Source of the DNA: Streptomyces abyssalis
GTDB lineage: Bacteria > Actinomycetota > Actinomycetes > Streptomycetales > Streptomycetaceae
Reading direction: 5' to 3'
Length of the DNA stretch: 64,000 bases
Assembly: GCF_001751365.1 (NCBI RefSeq)
Contig: NZ_LJGT01000040.1
Location: 1,097,696 to 1,161,695 of the forward strand
The translations under genes were made by a program, and so were the position numbers. Shown here in pieces: positions 7,429 through 16,441 of this stretch (positions within the stretch are counted from its first letter, which is position 1; the number at the start of each line of letters is the position of its first letter). The notes under the pieces are model-generated. The model worked only from the letters and a program-made list of their open reading frames with translations. It searched no databases and was not told the origin of the DNA.

Positions 7429-10400
7429 TCAGACCTTGCGCAGACGGAAGGTGAGGGCGAGCGACTCGTCCTCGAAGGGTGGGCCGAAGGTGGGCTCCCC
7501 GGTGCCCTCGTCGGCACCGGCGGGGGTGAACTCCGTCGCGAGGACTTCCTCGGAGATCAGCGCGGAGTGGTCCACGAGCGCCCGCTCGACCTCCTCGTCC
7601 GTCGAGGACCAGCGCAGCGCGATGCGGTCGGCGACGTCGAGGCCGGAGTTCTTGCGGGCCTCCTGGATGAGGCGGATCGCGTCCCGCGCGAGGCCCGCGC
7701 GGCGCAGGCCGGGCGAGATCTCCAGGTCCAGGGCGACCGTGGCTCCGGAGTCGGAGGCGACGGACCAGCCCTCGCGCGGGGTCTCGGTGATGATCACTTC
7801 CTCCGGTGAGAGCGGCACCTGCTTCCCGTCCACCTCGACCGCGGCGGTGCCTTCGCGGAGGGCCGAGGAGAGGGCAGCGGCGTCCGCGTCGGCGATCGCC
7901 TTGGCCACGGCCTGGGTGCCCTTGCCGAAACGGCGGCCCAGGGCACGGAAGTTGGCCTTGGCCGTGGTGTCCACCAGTGAGCCGCCGACCTCCGAAAGGG
8001 AGGCGAGCGTGGTGACGTTGAGCTCCTCGGTGATCTGGTTGCGCAGGTCGGGCGAGAGCGTCTCGAAGCCGTGCGCGGCGACGAGTGCACGGGAGAGGGG
8101 CTGGCGCGTCTTGACGCCCGACTCGGCGCGGGTCGCACGCCCCAGTTCGACCAGGCGGCGCACGAGAAGCATGTCCTGGGACAGCTCGGGGTCGACCTTG
8201 TCCAGGTCCGCCTCCGGCCAGTCGGCCAGGTGCACCGAGTCCGGCGCCCCGGGCGTGACCGGGACGATCAGGTCCTGCCAGACGCGCTCGGTGACGAACG
8301 GCACGATGGGGGCCATCAGACGCGTCACCGTCTCCAGGGTGTCGTGGAGGGTGCGCATCGCTGCCGGGTCGCCCTGCCAGAAACGGCGCCGGGAGCGGCG
8401 TACATACCAGTTGGACAGGTCGTCGACGAAGGTCGAGAGCAGTTTGCCGGCGCGCTGGGTGTCGTAGCCCTCCATGGCGACCGTCACCTGGTCGACCAGC
8501 GCGTGGAGTTCGCTGAGCAGCCAGCGGTCCAGCAGCGGCCTGGTGTCGGGGGCCGGGTCCGATTCGGACGGCGACCAGCCGGACGTGCGGGCGTACAGGG
8601 CCTGGAAGGCCACGGTGTTCCAGAACGTCAGCAGCGTCTTCCGTACGACTTCCTGGATCGTGCCGTGGCCCACGCGCCGTGCCGCCCACGGTGAGCCGCC
8701 GGCGGCCATGAACCAGCGGACCGCGTCCGCCCCGTGCTGATCCATCAGCGGGATCGGCTCCAGGATGTTGCCCAGGTGCTTGGACATCTTGCGGCCGTCC
8801 TCGGCGAGGATGTGGCCGAGGCAGACCACGTTCTCGTACGAGGACTTCTCGAAGACGAGCGTGCCGACGGCCATCAGCGTGTAGAACCAGCCGCGGGTCT
8901 GGTCGATCGCCTCGGAGATGAACTGCGCGGGGTAGCGCTTCTCGAACAGCTCCTTGTTCTTGTACGGGTATCCCCACTGCGCGAAGGGCATCGAGCCCGA
9001 GTCGTACCAGGCGTCGATGACTTCGGGGACGCGCGTCGCCTCCAGCGCGCAGCCCTCCGCGGGGCAGCCGAAGGTGACCTCGTCGATGTACGGGCGGTGG
9101 GGGTCGAGCGCCGACTGGTCGCTTCCCGTCAGCTGCGTCAGCTCCGCGAGTGAGCCGACGCACGTCAAGTGGCCTTCCCCGCACCGCCAGAAGGGCAGCG
9201 GCGTGCCCCAGTAGCGGTTGCGGCTGAGCGCCCAGTCGACGTTGTTGTCGAGCCAGTCGCCGTAGCGGCCGTGCTTGACCGACTCCGGATACCAGTTGGT
9301 GAGTTCGTTCTGCTCCAGCAGCGCGTCCTTGATCCGGGTCGTGCGGATGTACCAGGACGGCTGGGCGTAGTAGAGCAGAGCCGTGTGGCAGCGCCAGCAG
9401 TGCGGATAGCTGTGCTCGTACGGCATGTGACGCAGCAGCAGGTTGCGGGCGTCGAGATCGGCGACGAGGGCCTCGTCGGCCTTCTTGAAGAACTGCCCCT
9501 CCACCAGGTGCAGTCCGGCCTCGAAGGTGCCGTCCGGACGCACCGGATTGACCACCGGCAGGCCGTAGGCGCGGCAGGCGCGCATGTCGTCCTCACCGAA
9601 GGCGGGGGCCTGGTGGACCAGGCCTGTGCCGTCCTCGGTGGTCACGTAGTCGGCGTTGACGACGAAGTGGGCGCCCTCCATCTCCACGATGTTGAAGGGG
9701 CGTTCGTAGCTCCAGCGCTCCATTTCGGCGCCGGTGAAGCGCTGTCCGGTCGCCTCGAAGTCCTCGCCCAGCGCCTTTTCGAGCAGGGGCTCGGCGACGA
9801 CGATCTTCTCCAGGCCGTTCGTCGCGACGACGTAGGTGACCTCCGGGTGGGCCGCCACAGCGGTGTTGGAGACCAGCGTCCAGGGAGTGGTCGTCCACAC
9901 CAGGAGCGACGCCTCACCGGCGAGCGGCCCCGACGTCAGCGGGAAGCGCACGTAGACCGACGGGTCGACGATCGTCTCGTACCCCTGGGCCAGTTCGTGG
10001 TCCGAGAGCCCCGTGCCGCACCGCGGGCACCAGGGAGCGACGCGGTGGTCCTGTACGAGCAGGCCCTTCTCGAAGATCTGCTTCAGGGACCACCAGACCG
10101 ACTGCACGTATTCCGGGTCCATGGTGCGGTACGCGTCGTCCATGTCGACCCAGTAGCCCATGCGCGTCGTCAGCTCGGCGAAGGCGTCGGTGTGCCTGGT
10201 GACGGACTCCCGGCAGCGCGCGTTGAACTCCGCGATGCCGTAATTCTCGATGTCCTGCTTGCCGTTGAAGCCCATTTCGCGCTCGACGGCCAGCTCGACC
10301 GGGAGGCCGTGGCAGTCCCAGCCGGCCTTGCGCGCCACGTGGTATCCCCGCATCGTGCGGAAGCGCGGGAAGACGTCCTTGAAGACGCGGGCCTCGATGT

Positions 10401-10578
10401 GGTGTGCGCCCGGCATGCCGTTGGCGGTGGGCGGACCTTCGTAGAAGACCCACTCGGGGCGCCCCTCGGACTGTTCGAGGGTACGGGCGAAGACCTTCTG
10501 GTCCCGCCAGAAGTCGAGCACGGCGTGCTCGAGGGCGGGCAGGTCTACCTGGGCTGGCACCTGGCGGTACTGCGGCAT
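7429..10578 (-). CDS. ileS: Isoleucyl-tRNA synthetase (long IleRS2-like type) with GAHH signature
   Basis: This enzyme charges tRNA-Ile with isoleucine. At 1049 residues it belongs to the long form found in actinobacteria. The nucleotide-binding signature normally read as HxGH is Gly57-Ala58-His59-His60 (PTANGMPGAHH), so positions one and three are swapped; the genomic codons confirm this. The second signature, KMSKH at 597-601 (DGRKMSKHLGN), is normal. A zinc-knuckle-like WCPRCGTGLS lies near 180-190, an editing (CP1) domain follows, and the anticodon-binding helical C-domain is full length. ATG at 10578 has GGAGGAAG 5 bases upstream, and this site is the target of the T-box leader. It is convergent with divIVA. 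Confidence 0.97.
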   Translation of the reverse strand: MPQYRQVPAQVDLPALEHAVLDFWRDQKVFARTLEQSEGRPEWVFYEGPPTANGMPGAHHIEARVFKDVFPRFRTMRGYHVARKAGWDCHGLPVELAVEREMGFNGKQDIENYGIAEFNARCRESVTRHTDAFAELTTRMGYWVDMDDAYRTMDPEYVQSVWWSLKQIFEKGLLVQDHRVAPWCPRCGTGLSDHELAQGYETIVDPSVYVRFPLTSGPLAGEASLLVWTTTPWTLVSNTAVAAHPEVTYVVATNGLEKIVVAEPLLEKALGEDFEATGQRFTGAEMERWSYERPFNIVEMEGAHFVVNADYVTTEDGTGLVHQAPAFGEDDMRACRAYGLPVVNPVRPDGTFEAGLHLVEGQFFKKADEALVADLDARNLLLRHMPYEHSYPHCWRCHTALLYYAQPSWYIRTTRIKDALLEQNELTNWYPESVKHGRYGDWLDNNVDWALSRNRYWGTPLPFWRCGEGHLTCVGSLAELTQLTGSDQSALDPHRPYIDEVTFGCPAEGCALEATRVPEVIDAWYDSGSMPFAQWGYPYKNKELFEKRYPAQFISEAIDQTRGWFYTLMAVGTLVFEKSSYENVVCLGHILAEDGRKMSKHLGNILEPIPLMDQHGADAVRWFMAAGGSPWAARRVGHGTIQEVVRKTLLTFWNTVAFQALYARTSGWSPSESDPAPDTRPLLDRWLLSELHALVDQVTVAMEGYDTQRAGKLLSTFVDDLSNWYVRRSRRRFWQGDPAAMRTLHDTLETVTRLMAPIVPFVTERVWQDLIVPVTPGAPDSVHLADWPEADLDKVDPELSQDMLLVRRLVELGRATRAESGVKTRQPLSRALVAAHGFETLSPDLRNQITEELNVTTLASLSEVGGSLVDTTAKANFRALGRRFGKGTQAVAKAIADADAAALSSALREGTAAVEVDGKQVPLSPEEVIITETPREGWSVASDSGATVALDLEISPGLRRAGLARDAIRLIQEARKNSGLDVADRIALRWSSTDEEVERALVDHSALISEEVLATEFTPAGADEGTGEPTFGPPFEDESLALTFRLRKV

Positions 10579-10583
10579 CGGAA

Positions 10584-10884
10584 CTTCCTCCGGCGGACAA
10601 TCTCAGCTTCCGTCGGAGGGACGAGACCGTCTGCCTGAACGGCGGCGGGCCCGCGGTACCACCCTCCTTGGCAGTCGACGGACCCCGGGCCGCCAGGCCC
10701 GGGGGCGTGCCACTGCCCCCTCGTTTGAGGTGCGCTGCCGGTTCTACTCGCGCCGGTCCGGCCGGTGCTTTCTTCCGGCGGCTCCGGGGTGATGTTCACG
10801 TCCTGCAGACCCCTGGGCTCACACCGTCCCCAGGTCGCTCGCGGCTGCTCACGGACGCTACTCGTCCCCTTCATCGCCTGTCGC
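10584..10884 (-). ncRNA. T-box riboswitch leader of ileS, translational type
   Basis: T-box leaders sense uncharged tRNA. On the minus strand the invariant T-box AGGGTGGTACCGCGG lies at 10666-10652. Upstream, GTGAACATCACC contains a candidate isoleucine specifier codon AUC at 10793-10791, in a short stem I. Downstream, CCCTCCG (10620-10614) can pair with the ileS Shine-Dalgarno GGAGGAAG (10591-10584), so binding of uncharged tRNA would expose the ribosome site. This matches the known actinobacterial ileS T-box class, which controls translation, not termination. The 5' limit is inferred. Confidence 0.9.
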
Positions 10885-10909
10885 TGAGCCCAGTGTACGG
10901 GGCTCAGCG
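10882..10909 (-). promoter_or_regulatory. Dyad and candidate ileS promoter
   Basis: A perfect 10-bp inverted repeat (CGCTGAGCCC at 10882-10891, GGGCTCAGCG at 10900-10909) surrounds a -10-like TACACT read on the minus strand at 10897-10892. Transcription would start just ahead of the T-box. No good -35 is visible. The dyad could instead be an operator or the base of a leader hairpin. Confidence 0.45.
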
Positions 10910-11055
10910 GGCTGTGGCGGGGCGGTTTTCGCAGGGCCGGGCGGGGCACAACGGATTGGAGACCGGCGTGCCCCCGTTGTCGAGCGTTCGGAGTCGATTT
11001 ATCGTTCCGGTCACGTTTCGCGAGCAAGATCACAATATGTGAAGGGGCCACGGCC

Positions 11056-11925
11056 ATGGTGGCGAGAGGATCTGCCGCGAGTTCCCCGGCAGCTGCTGAC
11101 AAGTCCACGAAGAAGGCCGCGGCCAAGAAGCAGACCTCTGCGGCCGGCAAGTCCGCACCGAAGAAGACGGCCAAGAAGACTGCGGCCAAGAAGACGGCAA
11201 GGAAGGCCGCCCCCAAGAAGGCGGCGCAGAAGGTCACAGCAGGGGAGGCCGGGAGGACGGCGGAGGGGGAGGCGCCCGCGAAGAAGAGCGTGGCGAAGAA
11301 GGCGGCAGCGAAGAAGACCGCCGCCAAGAAGGCTGCACCGAAGAAGACGGCGGCGAAGAAGACCGCCGCCAAGAAGGCCGCACCGAAGAAGACCGCGGCG
11401 AAGAAGACCGCCGCCGGTAAGTCCACGGCGAAGAAGCAGACGACAGGAGCCGACAAGGTGGCGAAGAAGACTCCGGTGGCGAAGGCCGAGAAGGTTCCCA
11501 CAGCACGCGCGGTCGCCGCCCCGGCGGAACCGGGCGAACTCGCCGTACGCGCCGGTGAGGAGCCGTGGACGCAGCAAGAGGTGGAGGAGGCCCGCAGCGA
11601 ACTGCAGAGCGAGGCGCAGCGGCTGCGTGACGAGCTCGTCGCCTCCGGGGAAGCGCTGGACGGGCTGATGCGCGACTCCGGTGACGGTGCGGGGGACGAC
11701 GACGCCGACACCGGCACCAAGAACATCACCCGCGAGCACGAGATGGCGCTCGCGGCCAACGCCCGCGAGATGCTCTACCAGACCGAACGGGCCATCGACC
11801 GGCTCGACGCAGGCACGTACGGCCTCTGCGAGAACTGCGGCAACCCGATCGGCAAGGCCCGGATGCAGGCGTTCCCGCGGGCGACGCTCTGTGTGGAGTG
11901 CAAGCAGCAGCAGGAGCGGCGCTAG
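11056..11925 (+). CDS. TraR/DksA C4-zinc-finger protein with histone H1-like tail
   Basis: The C-terminal part (about residues 185-289) is a TraR/DksA-type domain: a coiled coil (QEVEEARSELQSEAQRLRDEL and on), then the C4 finger CENC...CVEC within YGLCENCGNP and RATLCVECKQQQ. Proteins of this type act in the RNA polymerase secondary channel or bind nucleic acid. Residues 1-140 are a Lys/Ala/Pro tail like histone H1, with a 15-residue AAKK-type unit repeated in tandem (about 11305-11410). The tail probably binds DNA nonspecifically. ATG at 11056 has only a weak ribosome site (GAAGGGGCC). lspA follows closely. The exact role is not established. Confidence 0.85.
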   Translation: MVARGSAASSPAAADKSTKKAAAKKQTSAAGKSAPKKTAKKTAAKKTARKAAPKKAAQKVTAGEAGRTAEGEAPAKKSVAKKAAAKKTAAKKAAPKKTAAKKTAAKKAAPKKTAAKKTAAGKSTAKKQTTGADKVAKKTPVAKAEKVPTARAVAAPAEPGELAVRAGEEPWTQQEVEEARSELQSEAQRLRDELVASGEALDGLMRDSGDGAGDDDADTGTKNITREHEMALAANAREMLYQTERAIDRLDAGTYGLCENCGNPIGKARMQAFPRATLCVECKQQQERR

Positions 11926-11994
11926 TTGTCGCAGAAGGGGCGGGAGGGGGGTGAAGGGGGCGTCGGCCGTCCTCACATGTCGTACCCTCGTCGG

Positions 11995-12588
11995 GTGACA
12001 GAGGTGGAGCGGACTATCGGTACTCCTGACGGGACCACGGATGAGCCCGCCGACGGAGCTCGCGGCGAGGGCGTGCAGGAAGACGTAGCGACCGCCTCAC
12101 GGGGCAGGCGGCGGATCGGTGTGCTGATCACGGTCGCCGCCATCGCCTACGCGCTCGACCTGATCACCAAGCTGATCGTGGTCGCCGTCCTCGAGCAGCA
12201 CGCCCCGATCCAGGTGATCGGCACGGTGCTCCAGCTGGACGTCGTACGGAACAGGGGCGCGGCCTTCGGCATCGGTGAGGCCCTGACCATCGTGCTCACG
12301 GCGATCGCCGCCGTGGTGATCGTCGTCATCGCGCGGATCGCCAGGCGGTTGTACAGCGCTCCCTGGGCGATCGCGCTGGGGCTGCTGCTGGGCGGTGCGT
12401 TCGGGAATCTCACCGACCGCGTCTTCCGTTCGCCCGGAGTCTTCCAGGGCGCCGTCGTGGACTTCATCGCACCCACGCACTTCGCGGTCTTCAACCTCGC
12501 GGACTCGGCGATCGTGTGCGGGGGCATCCTGATCGTGATCCTCTCCTTCCGCGGCCTCGATCCGGACGGAACGGTCCACCGGGACTGA
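11995..12588 (+). CDS. lspA: LspA, lipoprotein signal peptidase (signal peptidase II)
   Basis: LspA cleaves the signal peptide of diacylated prolipoproteins, after Lgt (also in this window). The 197-residue product has four membrane helices and the family boxes NRGAAFGIGE, GGAFGNLTDR, VVDFI and FNLADSAIVCGG; the last two contain the catalytic aspartates. The N-terminus has an acidic cytoplasmic extension of about 40 residues. GTG at 11995 is chosen because a TACCCT -10-like element ends 6 bases before it and no ribosome site is present, as in leaderless genes. An ATG at 11977 is an alternative. Confidence 0.93.
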   Translation: MTEVERTIGTPDGTTDEPADGARGEGVQEDVATASRGRRRIGVLITVAAIAYALDLITKLIVVAVLEQHAPIQVIGTVLQLDVVRNRGAAFGIGEALTIVLTAIAAVVIVVIARIARRLYSAPWAIALGLLLGGAFGNLTDRVFRSPGVFQGAVVDFIAPTHFAVFNLADSAIVCGGILIVILSFRGLDPDGTVHRD

Positions 12589-12644
12589 CCGGCCGGCAGC
12601 CCGCGGTGACGGAGAGCACCCGGGCGTCCGGCATACTCGATCGG

Positions 12645-13586
12645 GTGAGCACGATCCCCGAAATCCGCACCCTGCCCGTACCGGACGGCCTGGAAGGCGA
12701 GCGCGTCGACGCCGCCATCGCCCGGATGTTCGGCTTTTCCCGCACGAAGGCCGCCGAACTCGCCTCCCACGGCAAGGTGTTGCTGGACGGCGCCGAGGCG
12801 GGCAAGTCCGACCGGGTGCACGGCGGGGCGTGGCTGGAGGTGGAGCTGCCGCCTCCGCCCGAGCCCCCGCGGATCGTGGCCGAGCCCGTGGAGGGCATGA
12901 CGGTCGTCCATGACGACGCCGACGTCGTCGTGGTCGACAAGCCGGTGGGTGTCGCGGCGCACCCCAGTCCGGGCTGGAGCGGCCCCACCGTGATCGGCGG
13001 GCTCGCCGCCGCCGGATACTCGGTCGCGACCTCGGGCGCCGCCGAGCGGCAGGGGATCGTGCACCGGCTGGACGTGGGGACGTCGGGGCTGATGGTCGTC
13101 GCCAAGTCCGAGCGCGCGTACACGCTGCTCAAGCAGCAGTTCCGGGAGCGGACCGTCGACAAGCGGTACCACGCGCTCGTACAGGGGCATCCGGATCCGC
13201 TGAGCGGCACGATCGACGCCCCGGTCGGGCGGCACCCCCAGCACGACTACAAGTGGGCGGTCACCGCCGAGGGCAAGCCGTCCGTCACGCACTACGACCT
13301 CATCGAGGCCTTCCGTGCGGCCAGCCTGCTCGACATCAAGCTGGAGACCGGGCGTACGCACCAGATCCGCGTGCACATGTCCGCGCACCGCCACCCGTGC
13401 GTCGGCGACCTCACCTACGGTGCCGATCCGACGCTCGCGAAGCGGCTGCGGCTGGAGCGGCAGTGGCTGCATGCCGTGCGGCTCTCCTTCGAGCACCCCT
13501 CCGACGGGCGGTGGGCGGAGTACGAGAGCGAATACCCGGATGATCTTCAGCGGGCGCTCGAGCTGGTGCGGGGAGAGAGCACGTAG
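12645..13586 (+). CDS. RluD-type pseudouridine synthase
   Basis: RluA/RluD enzymes isomerise uridines in 23S rRNA or tRNA. The 313-residue product has an N-terminal S4 RNA-binding domain (ERVDAAIARMFGFSRTKAAE, about 15-75) and the catalytic motif HRLDVGTSGLMVVAKS near residues 140-155 with the nucleophilic aspartate, then GRTHQIRVHM. GTG at 12645 begins VSTIPEIRTLPVPDGL. CATACT ends 7 bases upstream, so this could also be a leaderless start. It lies directly after lspA, a common arrangement. Which uridines are modified cannot be read from sequence. Confidence 0.92.
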   Translation: MSTIPEIRTLPVPDGLEGERVDAAIARMFGFSRTKAAELASHGKVLLDGAEAGKSDRVHGGAWLEVELPPPPEPPRIVAEPVEGMTVVHDDADVVVVDKPVGVAAHPSPGWSGPTVIGGLAAAGYSVATSGAAERQGIVHRLDVGTSGLMVVAKSERAYTLLKQQFRERTVDKRYHALVQGHPDPLSGTIDAPVGRHPQHDYKWAVTAEGKPSVTHYDLIEAFRAASLLDIKLETGRTHQIRVHMSAHRHPCVGDLTYGADPTLAKRLRLERQWLHAVRLSFEHPSDGRWAEYESEYPDDLQRALELVRGEST

Positions 13587-13588
13587 AC

Positions 13589-15181
13589 GTGGATCAGCTC
13601 GCACTGCTCTTCGCCTTGCTGCTCGGCGCTGTTCTGACAGTCCCGCTCGGTGACCGGCTGGGCGTGCCGGGACCACTGCTGATGACGCTGCTGGGCGGTG
13701 TCCTGGCGCTGCTGCCGTTCGTCCCGGACATCGAGGTCCCGCCGGAGTTCATCCTGCCGCTGGTGCTGCCGCCGCTGCTGTACGCGGCCGTGCACCGTAC
13801 GTCCTGGCGTCAGTTCGCCGCGAACAAGCGGCCGATCTTTCTGCTGGCGGTGGCGCTGGTCTTCGTGACGACCGCGGTGGTCGCAGCTGTGGCGCACGCG
13901 CTGGTGCCGGGGCTCGGGATAGCCGCTGCCGTCGCGCTGGGCGCGCTGGTCGCGCCGCCCGACCCTGTCGCCGCGACGACCGTCGCGGGACAGCTGGGGC
14001 TGCCGCGGCGGCTGGTGTCCATCCTGGAGGGCGAGGGCCTCTTCAACGACGTCACGGCGATCACCCTCTACCACGTCGCCGTCGCGGCTGCCGTCACCGG
14101 GACGTTCTCGCTTCCCGCCGCCGCCGGGGAGCTGGTCCTCTCCGCGGTCGTCGCCGTCGTGGTCGGTCTGGCGCTGGGATGGGCCGCGAACAAGCTCTCG
14201 GGGTTCCTCGGGGACGCGACGTTGCAGACGGGGCTGACTCTGCTGGTGCCCTTCGCCTCGTACGTACTGGCCGAGGAGCTGCACGGTTCCGGCGTGCTGG
14301 CGGTACTGATGACCGCGCTATATCTCTCCTCCGGACGGGCCGTGGACGCGGACGACGTGCAGGGGCGGCTGGTCGGGCAGAGCTTCTGGTCGATCGTCGA
14401 CACGCTCGTCACCGGAGTCGCGTTCGGGCTCATCGGGCTCGAACTGGCCGTGGTCGTCGGCCCCGTGAGCGGACGCTGGGACGAACTGCTCCCGGCGGCG
14501 CTCGCCGTGATCGCGGCCGTGGTCGTGCTGCGTCTGCTGTGGCTGCTGCCGGCGGCGTGGCTGGCGAAGAGACTGCACCGCCGCAAGGACCTGGACGAGG
14601 ACATCCCGCTCAACTGGCGTGAGACGACCGTCGTCTGGTGGGCCGGGATGCGGGGCGTGGCATCGGTGGCGCTGGCGCTCGCAGTGCCGCTGACCGTCGA
14701 GGGCGGCGGGAGCTTCCCCGAGCGGGACGCCATTCTGTTCATCGCCTTCGCCGTCGTGCTCGCCACGCTCGTGATCCAGGGGCTGACCCTGCCGTGGCTG
14801 GTCAGACTGCTGCACGTACGCGCGGACAGTGCCGCCGAGCGGGAGTTGGAGCGGCAGCTCGCGCTGCGGTGCGCGAAGGCGGCGCGGACGCGGCTGCGGG
14901 AGATCGAGGCGGCCGAGGACCTTCCCGAGGAGGTCTCCGAGGCGCTGCTGCGGCGTGCCCACGACGTGGGCGTGCGCATCTCGCCGGACATCGTGGACGA
15001 GGAACGGCGCGAGGCGCACTCCAAGCGGACGGCCCGGATGAAGAAGGTCCACCGGCTGGGCGGCGAGCTGCTGTCCGCCGCCCGGCACGAGATCATCGCC
15101 GCGCGCAGCGAGGCCGGCGTCGACCCCGAGGTGTGCGACCGCGTGCTGCACCAGCTCGATCTGCGCAGTTTCCGGGTCTGA
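13589..15181 (+). CDS. CPA1-family Na+/H+ antiporter
   Basis: The 530-residue protein has about 12 hydrophobic segments over residues 3-415, followed by a hydrophilic, charged C-terminal domain of about 115 residues. Family marks include ALVAPPDPVAATTVAGQLGLP with the ion-binding aspartates, EGEGLFNDVTAI, and WAGMRGVASVALALAVPL near 350. It probably exchanges cytoplasmic Na+ (or K+) for H+. GTG at 13589 starts 2 bases after the rluD-like stop, so the two are probably cotranscribed. The cytoplasmic tail probably gates activity. Confidence 0.9.
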   Translation: MDQLALLFALLLGAVLTVPLGDRLGVPGPLLMTLLGGVLALLPFVPDIEVPPEFILPLVLPPLLYAAVHRTSWRQFAANKRPIFLLAVALVFVTTAVVAAVAHALVPGLGIAAAVALGALVAPPDPVAATTVAGQLGLPRRLVSILEGEGLFNDVTAITLYHVAVAAAVTGTFSLPAAAGELVLSAVVAVVVGLALGWAANKLSGFLGDATLQTGLTLLVPFASYVLAEELHGSGVLAVLMTALYLSSGRAVDADDVQGRLVGQSFWSIVDTLVTGVAFGLIGLELAVVVGPVSGRWDELLPAALAVIAAVVVLRLLWLLPAAWLAKRLHRRKDLDEDIPLNWRETTVVWWAGMRGVASVALALAVPLTVEGGGSFPERDAILFIAFAVVLATLVIQGLTLPWLVRLLHVRADSAAERELERQLALRCAKAARTRLREIEAAEDLPEEVSEALLRRAHDVGVRISPDIVDEERREAHSKRTARMKKVHRLGGELLSAARHEIIAARSEAGVDPEVCDRVLHQLDLRSFRV

Positions 15182-15182
15182 A

Positions 15183-15206
15183 GCCACCGGCGGTCGGGCC
15201 GGTGGC
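15183..15206 (+). terminator. Small hairpin between convergent antiporter and channel genes
   Basis: GCCACCGG (15183-15190) and CCGGTGGC (15199-15206) form an 8-bp stem with an 8-base loop directly after the antiporter stop. It may end transcription from both convergent genes. Confidence 0.55.
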
Positions 15207-15228
15207 CATGGGGAGCGGTGGAGCTCGC

Positions 15229-16332
15229 TCAGGAGAGCCTGTTCTCCCGGTGGTTGCTGTTCTCCACGCGCCCGTTGGAGTGCACGCCGGGATCGCCGGC
15301 GGAGCTGCCCGCGGAGGAGACGCGGATGCCGGGAAACGCGTAAGGGTGCTCGCGCTGAAGCCAGTCGAGCAGCTGCTCGCGCAGGTCGCAGCGGAGCGTC
15401 CACAGGTCGTCGGAGGTACGGGCCGAGACCGCGGCGCGCACCTCGATCGTGGTGGGCGTCGTGTCGGTGACGACGAGGCTCCAGTTGCGGCCGTCCCAGT
15501 AGTCGTTCGCCCGTACCAGCTCCTCCGTCCGCTTGCGCAGCTCCGCGACCGGGGCGGAGTGGTCGAGCTGGAAGAAGACCGTGCCGGTCATCTGCGGGCC
15601 GCCGCGGGACCAGTTCTCGAACGGCTTGCTGGTGAAGTACGAGACGGGCATCGTCACGCGCCGCTCGTCCCATGTGCGGATCACCAGATACGAGACGGTG
15701 ATCTCGTCGACAGTTCCGAACTCCCCGTCCACGACGACCTCGTCGCCGATGCGCACCATGTCGCCGAAGGCGATGGAAAGCCCCGCGAAGAGGTTGCCCA
15801 GGGTGGCCTGGGCGGCGATACCGGCGACGATTCCCAGCACACCCGCGGAGGCGAGCATCGACGTGCCCAGTGTCTTCATGGCGTCGAACTGGAGGAGGAT
15901 GGCGGAGGCGGCGATGACGACCACGACCGTGGTGACCAGCCGCTGGATCAGCGTGAGCTGGGTCTTCACACGCCTCGCGCGGGCCGGGTCGTGCGCCACG
16001 CCCGCGTACCGCACGGTGGTCGTCTCCACGATGCCGGCGAGGATCCTCAGGACCAGCCACGCGGTGGCCGCGATGAGGATGATGTGCAGCCACAGGTTGA
16101 CGGTTGGGCGGTAGCTGCGGGCGATCTCAGCGTGGTCGTAGAAGATGTTGAGCAGAGCCACGAACACGACGGCCTGCAGGGGCACGCGCCCGCGTCGCAG
16201 CAGCCCCCACAGCGGGGTCTCCGGATGGCGGGCGTCGATGCGGCGCAGCAGCCGGTCGACGGCCCAGGCGACGACGAACGCGAGCACGATCGCACCGCCG
16301 AACACGATGAGCGGCCGTAGCACGTTCTCCAT
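15229..16332 (-). CDS. MscS-type mechanosensitive ion channel
   Basis: The 367-residue protein has N-terminal hydrophobic helices (about 5-25, 62-80 and 92-115), then the MscS pore and beta domain: SMLASAGVLGIVAGIAAQATLGNLFAGLSIAF near 160-195 is the TM3 pore helix followed by the typical DMVRIGDEVVVDGEFGTVDEI. Such channels release solutes on hypo-osmotic shock. ATG at 16332 is chosen because GAGGAG lies 9 bases upstream; upstream in-frame starts would add unlike residues. The gene is convergent with the antiporter, and both deal with osmotic or ionic balance. Confidence 0.92.
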   Translation of the reverse strand: MENVLRPLIVFGGAIVLAFVVAWAVDRLLRRIDARHPETPLWGLLRRGRVPLQAVVFVALLNIFYDHAEIARSYRPTVNLWLHIILIAATAWLVLRILAGIVETTTVRYAGVAHDPARARRVKTQLTLIQRLVTTVVVVIAASAILLQFDAMKTLGTSMLASAGVLGIVAGIAAQATLGNLFAGLSIAFGDMVRIGDEVVVDGEFGTVDEITVSYLVIRTWDERRVTMPVSYFTSKPFENWSRGGPQMTGTVFFQLDHSAPVAELRKRTEELVRANDYWDGRNWSLVVTDTTPTTIEVRAAVSARTSDDLWTLRCDLREQLLDWLQREHPYAFPGIRVSSAGSSAGDPGVHSNGRVENSNHRENRLS

Positions 16333-16441
16333 GGCGGGTGACTCCTCGGGGATTGACGGGCACTGCTGACCGTACCTGCCACCATGTGCGGGGACCCGAC
16401 CCGGAACGGGCCCACCGGCGCTATGTGAGGGAAGTGACACT

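Noticed and set aside
7166..8467. 433-residue open frame opposite ileS
   Set aside because: Shadow of ileS codon bias; most of it lies inside the ileS gene and no domain is recognisable.
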